DNA from: an uncultured Prevotellaceae bacterium
GTDB lineage: Bacteria; Bacteroidota; Bacteroidia; Bacteroidales; Bacteroidaceae
Direction: 5' to 3'
Assembly: GCA_900320045.1 (NCBI GenBank)
Contig: ONQT01000010.1
Coordinates: forward strand, 1 to 53,557
DNA: 53,557 nt
The notes under the pieces were generated by a model. The model saw only the letters and a program-made list of their open reading frames with translations, searched no databases and had not been told where the DNA came from. Positions 35,361-42,721 of the stretch are shown one piece after another; position 1 is the first letter of the stretch, and each line of letters opens with the position of its first letter. Position numbers and translations under genes: made by a program.

Positions 35361-35368
35361 TATTTTTG
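35361..35368 (+). promoter_or_regulatory. -7 box for PPi-phosphofructokinase
   Basis: TATTTTTG, 44 nt before the ATG at 35413. No clear -33 TTTG. It is divergent from the 35268-35275 box; the gap between is A/T-rich. Confidence 0.6.
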
Positions 35369-35412
35369 CATTCTGAAAATACAATTATTCATTCAATATC
35401 AACAACAAGACT

Positions 35413-37047
35413 ATGGAAAAAAGTGCATTGCAGCAAGCAAGAGCCGCTTACCAGCCTAAGTTGCCTAAGGCGCTTCAGGGTGCGGTGAAAGTGAAGGAAG
35501 GTCAGCCCACACAGAGTGTCGGCGACCAGGAGGAAATCAAGAAGCTGTTCCCCAACACCTACGGTATGCCCGTGGTAGAGTTCGAACCAGCTACCGAGGC
35601 TAACACCAAGAAAATGAACGTGGGTGTCATTCTGTCGGGTGGTCAGGCTCCTGGCGGTCACAACGTCATTACCGGTCTGTTCGACCAGGTGAAGAAGCTC
35701 AACCCCGAGAACCGCCTCTTCGGTTTCATCCTGGGTCCTGGCGGTCTGGTAGACCATGACTACATGGAACTCACTGCCGACATTATCGACGAATACCGCA
35801 ATACCGGCGGCTTCGACATGATTGGCTCGGGCCGTACCAAACTGGAGAAGGTTGACCAGTTCGAGAAGGGTCTTGAGATTATCCGCAAGCTGGACATCAA
35901 GGCCATCGTCATTATCGGTGGCGACGACTCTAACACCAACGCCTGCGTGCTGGCCGAGTACTATGCTGCCAAGAACTATGGCGTGCAGGTGATCGGTTGT
36001 CCGAAGACCATCGACGGCGACCTGAAGAACGAGCAGATTGAGACCTCGTTCGGTTTCGATACTGCCTGCAAGACCTATTCGGAGCTTATCGGTAACATCG
36101 AGCGCGACTGTAACTCAGCCCGCAAGTACTGGCACTTCATTAAGGTGATGGGTCGCTCGGCTTCCCACATTGCCCTGGAGTGCGCCCTGCAGACCCAGCC
36201 CAACATCTGCCTCATCAGCGAGGAGGTTGAGGCCAAGAAGCAGAGCCTGGACGATATCGTGACTTACATTGCCGACGTGGTGTGCAAGCGTGCTGCCGAC
36301 GGCAATAACTTCGGTACCGTCATCATCCCCGAGGGTCTGATTGAGTTCATTCCCGCCATCAAGAAGCTCATTGCCCAGCTGAACGACGTGCTGGCTCAGC
36401 CCGAGGCCAAGAACCTGGGTCGTAGCGAGCTCATAGACTTCGCCAAGAGCCACCTGTCTGACTCCAATCTGGAGGTGTTCAACTCGCTGCCTACCAACGT
36501 GGCCCGTCAGCTGGCTCTCGACCGCGACCCTCACGGAAACGTGCAGGTATCGCTCATCGAGACCGAGAAGCTGCTCTCTACGATGGTTGCCCAAAAGCTG
36601 GATCGTCGCAAGAAGGTCGGCAAGTACGTCGGCAAGTTTGCTGCTCAGCACCACTTCTTCGGCTACGAGGGACGCTGCGCTGCTCCGTCTAACTACGACG
36701 CCGACTACTGCTATGCCCTGGGTACCAGCGCTGCCCAGCTCATTGCCAACGGCAAGACTGGCTACATGGCTATCGTGAAGAATACCACCAAGCCCGCCGA
36801 GCAGTGGATTGCCGGTGGTGTGCCCATCACGATGATGATGAACATGGAGCGTCGTGCCGGTGAGATGAAGCCCGTTATCCGCAAGGCGCTCGTCGAACTG
36901 GAGGGTGCGCCCTTCAAGTGTTTCGCTGCACATCGTGAGAAGTGGGCTCGTGAGACCAGCTACCTCTATCCCGGACCTATCCAGTACTGGGGACCGACGG
37001 AGGTTTGCGACCAGCCGACCAGAACGCTGGCTCTTGAGCAGGCTTAA
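35413..37047 (+). CDS. pfp: Pyrophosphate-dependent 6-phosphofructokinase
   Basis: Phosphorylates fructose-6-phosphate using PPi instead of ATP, reversibly, in glycolysis. The 544-aa length and motifs mark the long PPi type: [18 protein letters not shown] at 169-174 (the GD-D pair that favours PPi), PKTIDGD at 197-203 (proton-accepting Asp), and the [13 protein letters not shown] segment. Cytoplasmic. It has its own -7 box, and GH25 starts 37 nt after its stop. PPi-PFK is the normal main PFK of many Bacteroidales. Confidence 0.95.
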   Translation: MEKSALQQARAAYQPKLPKALQGAVKVKEGQPTQSVGDQEEIKKLFPNTYGMPVVEFEPATEANTKKMNVGVILSGGQAPGGHNVITGLFDQVKKLNPENRLFGFILGPGGLVDHDYMELTADIIDEYRNTGGFDMIGSGRTKLEKVDQFEKGLEIIRKLDIKAIVIIGGDDSNTNACVLAEYYAAKNYGVQVIGCPKTIDGDLKNEQIETSFGFDTACKTYSELIGNIERDCNSARKYWHFIKVMGRSASHIALECALQTQPNICLISEEVEAKKQSLDDIVTYIADVVCKRAADGNNFGTVIIPEGLIEFIPAIKKLIAQLNDVLAQPEAKNLGRSELIDFAKSHLSDSNLEVFNSLPTNVARQLALDRDPHGNVQVSLIETEKLLSTMVAQKLDRRKKVGKYVGKFAAQHHFFGYEGRCAAPSNYDADYCYALGTSAAQLIANGKTGYMAIVKNTTKPAEQWIAGGVPITMMMNMERRAGEMKPVIRKALVELEGAPFKCFAAHREKWARETSYLYPGPIQYWGPTEVCDQPTRTLALEQA

Positions 37048-37058
37048 TCGCATATAAT

Positions 37059-37175
37059 ACCCTGAACCTTGAACTTCGGACTTTATGAGTAAAAACGGAA
37101 AACGTTCAGTTTCGCATTCTTCTGTTAAGGGCAGAGGCACTCATAAAGTTCAGGGTTCAAAGTTCAGGGTTCATA
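37059..37175. repeat. Inverted GTTCAGGGTTC word repeats around the GH25 start
   Basis: CCCTGAACCTTGAACTT lies upstream of the GH25 ATG, and AAGTTCAGGGTTC is repeated twice in tandem at about 37147-37174 inside the gene, in inverted orientation. The inner copies encode the VQGSKFRVH segment. Transcripts could fold the start codon region into a long stem. Confidence 0.6.
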
Positions 37176-37999
37176 AAAAACCGAACATCTTCGTCCGCTT
37201 GTTGCAGCTCATGCCCGGTTGGGCGGTGTGGATAGGCGGTGCAGCCATTTTGGCGCTTTACATTTATTTCTTCTACTACATCTTCGTCAGCCCCTTCGGT
37301 TTCCGTTGGCGTGCCTTGTACGGTGACGTCAGCTATCCTGCGGGCTACGAGATTCATGGCATTGACATCAGCCATCACCAGGGCACCATCGACTGGGACG
37401 AGTTGCGCGACAAGGGACTCATCGATGAGCGCCCCATCCGGTTTATCATGATCAAGGCTACCGAGGGTGCCAGCCGCGTCGACGAGAACTTCCGCGACAA
37501 CTTCCATCAGGCCCGCGAGCATGGATTTACACGCGGCGCCTATCATTTCTATAGCGTCCATTCCTCCGCTCGCGACCAGGCCAACTTCTTCATCCGCAAG
37601 GTGAAACTCGAGAAAGGTGATCTGCCGCCCGTGCTCGACGTGGAGCACAAGCCCAAGCAACAGTCGCCTCAGGAGTTCAAGCAGAGTGTGCTGGAGTGGT
37701 TGCGCATCGTCGAGGAATACTATGGCGTCAAGCCCATCATCTATACCTATTATAAATTTAAGATGCAATACCTGGACGACCCTGTCTTCGACCCGTATCC
37801 TTACTGGATAGCCCACTATTACGTAGAGAAGGTGGAGTACAAGGGCGCTTGGAAGTTTTGGCAGCATACCGATGCCGGACGACTGCCGGGCATCAAGGGC
37901 AAGGTGGACTTTAACATTTACAACGGCTCCTTCTACGAGTTGCGCAAGCTGACCATCGGAGCCCGGGAACTGATTGGTGAAGATGCGTACAAGGACTAA
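37085..37999 (+). CDS. GH25 muramidase, membrane-anchored (304 aa)
   Basis: Cuts the MurNAc-GlcNAc bond of peptidoglycan. After a basic head and one membrane helix at about 46-68, the GH25 domain begins with GIDISHHQG at 92-100 (catalytic Asp), then FIMIKATEGAS, GAYHFYS, LPPVLDVEH (catalytic Glu region) and WQHTDAG. The first 35 residues contain a repeat-derived segment (KVQGSKFRVH) and are probably not folded. The phytase-like gene overlaps its end by 17 nt. A second GH25 gene lies at 40456-41871. Confidence 0.9.
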   Translation: MSKNGKRSVSHSSVKGRGTHKVQGSKFRVHKKPNIFVRLLQLMPGWAVWIGGAAILALYIYFFYYIFVSPFGFRWRALYGDVSYPAGYEIHGIDISHHQGTIDWDELRDKGLIDERPIRFIMIKATEGASRVDENFRDNFHQAREHGFTRGAYHFYSVHSSARDQANFFIRKVKLEKGDLPPVLDVEHKPKQQSPQEFKQSVLEWLRIVEEYYGVKPIIYTYYKFKMQYLDDPVFDPYPYWIAHYYVEKVEYKGAWKFWQHTDAGRLPGIKGKVDFNIYNGSFYELRKLTIGARELIGEDAYKD

Positions 38000-38978
38000 A
38001 TTCGTGCTCTCTGGCGTGGCGCTATGCCTTGCGCTGTGCAGTCTGCCTGCTGTGGCTCAGCAGCCTGTACTCAACAAACAGCAGGCTTTTCCCGCCACCG
38101 TACCAGCGGGCAACTACAGTGGACTGGCGTGGCTGGGGGGCGACCGCTATGCTGTGGTCAACGACAAGTCGGCGCAGGCGGGCTTTCATCTCATGAGCAT
38201 CCGCATCGACAGCATCAGCGGACAACTGTTGGAGGTTCGGGCCGACAGTTTCGTAACCAGCGGTCAGCCCAACCGCGACGAGGAGGGGGTGTGCTACGTG
38301 CCCCAGTGGAACACCGTATGGATTAGCGGTGAGGCCGACGGGCAAATCATAGAATACCAGATGGACGGCCAACTGACGGGGCGCCGGTTGAACATTCCCG
38401 ACGAGTTCCGCACGGCCTATCCCAATGCGGGTTTCGAGGCGTTGACCTATCAGCAGGCTACGCATCGTTTCTGGACCACCTCCGAGCAGACGCTGGCCTG
38501 TGACGGCGAGCAGCCTACTATTATAAATAAGGTGGCCAACCGACTGCGCCTGCAGAGTTTCGACGACCAGTTGCAACCTGCCGAGCAATATTGGTACGAA
38601 AGCGACCCTACGGTGGTCGAGCAGACGGAGGGTACAAACGTACTGGGTGTCAGCGGCTTGGCAGCGCTGGACGACGGTCGGGTGGTGGTGCTCGAACGCG
38701 AGGTGTACCGCAAACCCAAGAATATCGGCTCCTTCGTTCATGTTAAACTCTACGTCGTCCGTCCCTCCATGCAGCAGCCTGGCGACGTGCTACGCAAGGA
38801 ATTGCTCGTCGAGTTTCGCACCAAGATCAACCTCACCGCACGTTCCTTTGCCAATTACGAAGGCATTTGTGTCGGGCCCCGTTTGGCCGACGGTCGACAA
38901 GTGCTTATCCTCGTGGCCGATTCGCAAAACCAGTATCGCGGCTACCTGAAAGACTGGTTCCGCACCGTCGTCTTCTAA
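37983..38978 (+). CDS. Secreted phytase-like esterase domain protein (331 aa)
   Basis: Signal peptide (FVLSGVALCLALCSLPAVAQ). The body has a beta-propeller pattern: YSGLAWLGGDRYAVVNDKS, DEEGVCYVPQ, AGFEALTYQ, VSGLAALDDGRVVVLERE and NYEGICVGP. This matches the 'esterase-like activity of phytase' family; the repeated EG / E-A-L blades are typical. Substrate unknown; phosphodiester or phosphate ester cleavage is guessed from the family. The ATG at 37983 lies inside the GH25 3' end. Confidence 0.82.
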   Translation: MRTRTKFVLSGVALCLALCSLPAVAQQPVLNKQQAFPATVPAGNYSGLAWLGGDRYAVVNDKSAQAGFHLMSIRIDSISGQLLEVRADSFVTSGQPNRDEEGVCYVPQWNTVWISGEADGQIIEYQMDGQLTGRRLNIPDEFRTAYPNAGFEALTYQQATHRFWTTSEQTLACDGEQPTIINKVANRLRLQSFDDQLQPAEQYWYESDPTVVEQTEGTNVLGVSGLAALDDGRVVVLEREVYRKPKNIGSFVHVKLYVVRPSMQQPGDVLRKELLVEFRTKINLTARSFANYEGICVGPRLADGRQVLILVADSQNQYRGYLKDWFRTVVF

Positions 38979-38994
38979 TTTCCCATCCTTCCAT

Positions 38995-39032
38995 TTTAAT
39001 CTTTAATCTTTCATCTTTCATCTTTCATCTCC
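38995..39032. repeat. TTTAATC / TTTCATC word repeat before trmN6
   Basis: The words TTTAATC (twice) and TTTCATC (three times) run in tandem up to the trmN6 ATG. Same word family as 113-156 and 24283-24326. Confidence 0.65.
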
Positions 39033-39033
39033 C

Positions 39034-39744
39034 ATGTTCCAGTTCCAGCGTTTTACCATTCATCAAGACCAATGCGCCATGAAGGTCGGTACCGACGGTG
39101 TGTTGCTTGGCGCCTGGGCACAGGGTGGTGAGCGCGTGCTCGATATTGGTACGGGAACTGGCGTCATTGCTCTCATGATGGCCCAGCGTTATGCCGAGGC
39201 GCACGTTGTGGCTGTCGACATCGATGAGGCCGCCGTCCGTCAGGCACGCCAGAATGCCGATGCCTCGCCGTTCGGGGATAGGGTAGAAGTGGTCCTTTCC
39301 TCCATCCAAGACTACGCCACATCATGCTCCCTCTCCTTTGGAGAGGGTCGGGGTGAGGTTCCCGCTCACTTCGACTCCATCGTCTGCAACCCGCCGTTCT
39401 TCGTCGATTCCCTGAAGGCGCCCGACCAGCAGCGCTCCTTGGCGCGCCATGCCGATACCTTGCCCTTCGCCGAACTGATGCGTGCCGCTTATCGTCTGCT
39501 CAGCGATGATGGCGATCTGAGCGTCGTCATTCCCTTCGACTGTCGCCGCCGCCTGGACGACGAGGCCTTTCTCTGTGGCTTCTTCCCCAGTCGCGTCTGT
39601 GCCGTCCGCACCAAGTCCACCAAGCCCCCTCGCCGCTACCTTTTGGCCTATCGCAAGCGCCCTTGTCCCTGTCACCACGACGAACTCACCATCGGCGACA
39701 CCCGCTACCAACAACTCACCCGCGACTTCTACCTAAATCAATAG
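39034..39744 (+). CDS. trmN6: tRNA1(Val) A37 N6-methyltransferase
   Basis: SAM-dependent enzyme that methylates adenine 37 in tRNA-Val. The 236-aa protein has FQRFTIHQDQCAMKVGTDGVLLGAW at the front, the SAM loop VLDIGTGTGVIAL, VVAVDIDE, the N6-adenine motif NPPFF and a STKPPRRYLLAYRK end. Between the IQDYA helix and the FDSIVCNPPFF strand lies an extra segment SCSLSFGEGRGEVPAH, encoded by a REP-like palindrome, that the family normally lacks; it sits on the surface side of the SAM fold and may be tolerated. It follows the phytase-like gene after a word repeat. Confidence 0.9.
   Translation: MFQFQRFTIHQDQCAMKVGTDGVLLGAWAQGGERVLDIGTGTGVIALMMAQRYAEAHVVAVDIDEAAVRQARQNADASPFGDRVEVVLSSIQDYATSCSLSFGEGRGEVPAHFDSIVCNPPFFVDSLKAPDQQRSLARHADTLPFAELMRAAYRLLSDDGDLSVVIPFDCRRRLDDEAFLCGFFPSRVCAVRTKSTKPPRRYLLAYRKRPCPCHHDELTIGDTRYQQLTRDFYLNQ
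39329..39358. repeat. REP-like palindrome inside trmN6
   Basis: CCCTCTCC-TTT-GGAGAGGG forms a perfect 8-bp stem, followed by TCGGGGTGAGG. This layout matches a widespread bacterial intergenic repeat type. It has been captured in frame and encodes SLSFGEGRGE. Confidence 0.75.
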
Positions 39745-39768
39745 GCTCCAGAGATATTCTTGATGCCA

Positions 39769-39830
39769 GTCCGAACGGCGCAAACTCCTAATCCGAACGG
39801 CTCGGACTCGCTGTCCGAACGGTTCGGACG
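39769..39830. repeat. TCCGAACGG triple repeat, 22-bp period
   Basis: TCCGAACGG starts at 39770, 39792 and 39814. The third forms a near-palindrome GTCCGAAC-G-GTTCGGAC (39813-39829). An inverted GTTCGGAC recurs at 40202-40209. There is no T-run, so it is not a standard terminator for trmN6. Confidence 0.75.
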
Positions 39831-40122
39831 GGGTGCGAGCCTATGGGTCGCTGCGCTCAGTCATTTGGCTTAACTTCTTTAACTTCTTAACTTCATAACT
39901 ACTAACAAGTTGAGCGAATGCGAAACTTGAATCTTTCATTTTTCATTTTTAATTTTTCATTTTTAATTTTTCATCTTTGATGTTTCACATCGAGCCTGCT
40001 CACGCTTGGCAATGTTCAGGCATGCCTGACATTGCTCTCGCTTAATCGCAGCCTTCATCTAAAAAACTCCTCCCCTCCTCCCGTGACAGGTCTCAATCGC
40101 CCTGTACATCGGCGTTTCGGCT

Positions 40123-40230
40123 ACGGGAGGTGTTGGCTCAACACCTCCTAAACACCTCCCGTTTTGGTTCGTAATTCCCCCCACGCATCCGCTATGACGG
40201 AGTTCGGACGGGAGGTCTACGGGAGGTGTT
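40123..40230. repeat. ACGGGAGGTGTT repeat family with competing hairpins
   Basis: ACGGGAGGTGTT occurs at 40123-40134 and 40219-40230. Its exact reverse complement lies at 40151-40162, giving a 12-bp stem. An inner alternative, GGAGGTGTTG / CAACACCTCC with a 3-nt loop, spans 40126-40148. The two stems exclude each other. A partial copy ACGGGAGGT is at 40208-40216. Confidence 0.7.
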
Positions 40231-40254
40231 TTTCAAACCCCTGTCTTTCTTCCG

Positions 40255-40455
40255 TCAGGGCAGTTGCCACCAGGTGTCTTTGGTGCGGCAGAGGGCTTGG
40301 GCAAGGCAGTTGAGGGTTTTGCACTCGGCAACGGTGATGGCGTCGTTGACACGGCGATAGCGGGGGTTGTTGTGGATGTACTCTCGCTGGCGCTCGAGTT
40401 GGCCCTCTTCGAGGGGCATGACATCGACGTAGCCGTAGCTAAAGAGCGAGGGAGG
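40255..40455 (-). pseudogene. Decayed transposase fragment (REP-associated tyrosine transposase-like)
   Basis: Directly after the TAG of the GH25 gene, in the same frame, the minus strand encodes PPSLFSYGYVDVMPLEEGQL, then ERQREYIHNNPRYRRVN and a short tail ending TKDTWWQLP. The pattern GY-D...EGQLER...YI-NNPR is that of the C-terminal part of Y1/RAYT-type transposases of Bacteroidota. The N-terminal HUH and catalytic parts are absent; they would lie in the GH25 gene, which is intact, so this is an old fragment. Family assignment rests on one motif region. Confidence 0.5.
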
Positions 40456-41871
40456 CTACTGATGGAAGCCGGTGCGGAGGAACTCTTCGTACTGGCCTTG
40501 GTAGCCGTTGAAGACGTTGATGTCGACGGGGCCTGTGATGCCCTCTACCTTGCCATCGGAACACAGTTGCCAAAAGAGCAACTTGAGGTCGGGCTTGTAC
40601 TGGCTGTAGCGCGCTATCCACACATTGTACTTCTGCTTGATGTCGGCGGCATTCTTCATATGGTTGTTGACGAAACCCTGGCTGACGTAGAGGATGGGAC
40701 GCTTGCCGGTATGAATTTCCACAATCTGCATGAACTGGCGAATGCGGCGCATCAGTTCCTCTTCGCCCATTTTCTTGATTTGCGACTCGCTGGGCTCTAC
40801 GTCTAATACGGGCGGCAGGTCGTCGGGCTTGATGATGCTGTAGCGCAGGAAGTGGCGCACCTGCTGAAGGGCAGGCGTCGACATGGAGAAGAAGTGGTAG
40901 GCTCCCACGCGCAAATTGTGGCGGCGAGCCTGATGGTAGTCGCTGGGGAAGTAGCGGTTCTTGATGGTGACGCCCTCGGTGGCCTTAATATATATAAAGG
41001 AGATGGGGAAGGTGCGGCCTTCCGTCTGGTGGCGCTCGCCGAGCGACGTGATGCGCAGCTGCTGCCAGTTGATGCCGTAGAGCTTGCGACCCTTTTCGTG
41101 CTGGTGGCGCGAAATGTCGATGCCGTAGATGCGTTCCGCCGTGTAGCGCAACCGTTCGCCGAGGAACTTGCCGTTCTTCCATTCGCCGACGCGCAACTGG
41201 TGCTGCGGTGAGGAGTCGAAGCCGAAACCGTGCTGCACATCCTCGCGCCAGAAGCCCTCCTTGTGGCAGCCGTCCCATTCGTCCATTACACCTTGTCCGC
41301 AGGCCATCAGCTGGCTGTCCATCTGCCCTTGGTAGACACCCTGTGCATCGATGCGTGTGGCCGTGGCGATGGTGTCGGCCTGGATAAGAGCTGAGACGAT
41401 ACGGCCCCGCCAGTCGCGCATAATGGCCTTGCCGCTGAAGGGCTTGCCAAGATAGAAGCGACCTCCGCGCCAGTAGCCTCCCTCCGTACAGTAAGCCACG
41501 AAGGGACGTTCACGGGCAGGAATGCGTACCATCGTGGTCTTGTAGCGTATGCCTGGTGTGGTGTCGCGGCACAACTGACGGTACTCAGCCTGCAGGCGAT
41601 TGTTGTATTGTGCGACGAGGGGGAAACCGTTGTCGTCGATGTTGTGTGTGCGCAGGTAGTATTCCATAGCCCGTTTCTCCTCCTCCACATAGCGCAGGGC
41701 CTGTCTGAGCGAGTCGGCAGGCAGTACGCGACGATGGTAGATCTCTACCTTGTCGGTGATGGTGAAGGGCTTCGGCTGATAGGGGGAGGCCGGACTCAGC
41801 AGGAAGAGTCCTGTTACGGTGGCCAGCGCAAAGAGGTCTGACAGTCGGGCTATGGAACGTGGCTTCCTCAT
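40456..41871 (-). CDS. GH25 muramidase with MORN-like segments (471 aa)
   Basis: An N-terminal signal or anchor helix (LFALATVTGLFLLSPAS), a helical region to about 100, then MORN-like repeats (GVYQGQMDSQLMACGQGVMDEWDG... and GEWKNGKFLGERL) at about 180-245. The GH25 domain follows: YGIDISRHQ, SFIYIKATEGVT, GAYHFFSMS, LPPVLDVEPS, FWQLCSDG and VDINVFNGY. Catalytic Asp/Glu positions are kept. MORN units beside a muramidase are unusual; they may bind lipid or another envelope protein. It starts with an ATGA overlap on the nudC stop and is last of the kdsB run. An unrelated transposase fragment follows in frame after the stop. Confidence 0.85.
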   Translation of the reverse strand: MRKPRSIARLSDLFALATVTGLFLLSPASPYQPKPFTITDKVEIYHRRVLPADSLRQALRYVEEEKRAMEYYLRTHNIDDNGFPLVAQYNNRLQAEYRQLCRDTTPGIRYKTTMVRIPARERPFVAYCTEGGYWRGGRFYLGKPFSGKAIMRDWRGRIVSALIQADTIATATRIDAQGVYQGQMDSQLMACGQGVMDEWDGCHKEGFWREDVQHGFGFDSSPQHQLRVGEWKNGKFLGERLRYTAERIYGIDISRHQHEKGRKLYGINWQQLRITSLGERHQTEGRTFPISFIYIKATEGVTIKNRYFPSDYHQARRHNLRVGAYHFFSMSTPALQQVRHFLRYSIIKPDDLPPVLDVEPSESQIKKMGEEELMRRIRQFMQIVEIHTGKRPILYVSQGFVNNHMKNAADIKQKYNVWIARYSQYKPDLKLLFWQLCSDGKVEGITGPVDINVFNGYQGQYEEFLRTGFHQ

Positions 41872-42647
41872 TTTTCTGCAGTCTCCTCCAGCCAGTAGTC
41901 AATTAATTGTCGGGCGATGGACATCTTCTCGGGAATGGCGGGCAGATGGTCGCGGTCGAACCACGCACCCTTGGTGAGTTCGGTGCGCTGCAAGTGTATC
42001 TTGCCGTAGTCGTAGTCGGCGGTAAAGCCCACCATCAGTCCGCACGGGTAGGGCCAAGGCTGCGAACCGAAGTAGCGCAGGTTGGTGATGTGCAGGCCGG
42101 TCTCCTCCATCACTTCGCGATAGACGGCCTCCTCAAGCGTTTCGCCAGTTTCCACGAAGCCAGCTACCAGGCCGTAGTGGTCGCCGCGGAAGTTCTTGGC
42201 GTGGACGAGGAGGACTTCTTCTCTGGCGGGTGAGCGGCGGCGGATGAGGACGATGACGGCGGTGGCCAGCTGAGGCCAGATTTCCTTGCCGCACTGGGTG
42301 CACTTCTTCGAGATGGGCGTATCGAAACGCATCGGACTGCCGCAGACACCGCAGTACTTGGTGTTCTGGTCCCAGAAGAGCAGTTCGAAGCACTTGCCGG
42401 CCTTCAGGTAGTCTTCGTGTGGCAGTTTGTGGAAACTCTGGCGCAAGGGGCACATCTCATAGAGGTGCGTGGAGGACGTCGAAGAATCGGGCGTGAGAGG
42501 CTGCTCGATGCGAAAGGCCTTGTGGCCGTCGATGTCCATGACGGTCGTCCACGGTTTGACCTCGACGGGGGCTTCCTCGGGGATTTGGTAGCCGTCGGGG
42601 GTCTTCTCGATGACCAGGTCGCCTTGGCAGAATACGAAGTATTTCAT
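41868..42647 (-). CDS. nudC: NAD(+) diphosphatase, NudC-type Nudix hydrolase
   Basis: Splits NAD(H), or the NAD cap of RNA, to NMN(H) and AMP. The 259-aa protein has a zinc ribbon (CGVCGSPM...CTQCGKEIWPQ), the Nudix box GFVETGETLEEAVYREVMEE and the NudC-specific SQPWPYP. The ATG at 42647 is preferred: the longer frame from 42767 runs through a tandem repeat and yields a P-I-S-P-I run that is not real protein. GH25 overlaps its stop by 4 nt. Confidence 0.93.
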   Translation of the reverse strand: MKYFVFCQGDLVIEKTPDGYQIPEEAPVEVKPWTTVMDIDGHKAFRIEQPLTPDSSTSSTHLYEMCPLRQSFHKLPHEDYLKAGKCFELLFWDQNTKYCGVCGSPMRFDTPISKKCTQCGKEIWPQLATAVIVLIRRRSPAREEVLLVHAKNFRGDHYGLVAGFVETGETLEEAVYREVMEETGLHITNLRYFGSQPWPYPCGLMVGFTADYDYGKIHLQRTELTKGAWFDRDHLPAIPEKMSIARQLIDYWLEETAEK

Positions 42648-42648
42648 T

Positions 42649-42721
42649 TTGATTGGGCTAATTGGGCTTATAGGGCCTATGGGGCTAATGGGTCTTATGG
42701 GGCTAATGGGAAATATGGGGG
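42649..42721. repeat. GGGCTAAT/GGGCTTAT tandem repeat before nudC
   Basis: TATGGGGCTAATGGG occurs exactly at 42678-42692 and 42696-42710 (18-bp step), with degenerate copies around it. It fills the gap between the nucleotidase and nudC, and the last codons of the nucleotidase (PHISH) lie in it. Confidence 0.8.

Larger units (their letters stand above)
39745..40254. other. Repeat-rich gene-free region
   Basis: No intact gene. In order: three TCCGAACGG copies at a 22-bp period; AACTTCTTTAACTTC words; A/T words of the TTTTTCATTTTTAA type (about 39930-39980); a perfect 14-bp palindrome TCAGGCATGCCTGA (40016-40029); and direct and inverted ACGGGAGGTGTT copies (40123-40230). A decayed transposase fragment follows on the minus strand. 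It looks like the remains of a mobile or REP-type locus. Confidence 0.7.

Noticed and set aside
40233-40424. 63-aa minus-strand Ser/Thr/Pro frame
   Set aside because: Low-complexity out-of-frame reading of the same bases that encode the NNPRYR transposase-like segment.
40264-40806. 180-aa plus-strand frame over the GH25 3' end and the gap
   Set aside because: Opposite to the GH25 catalytic motifs and the transposase remnant; no motif of its own.
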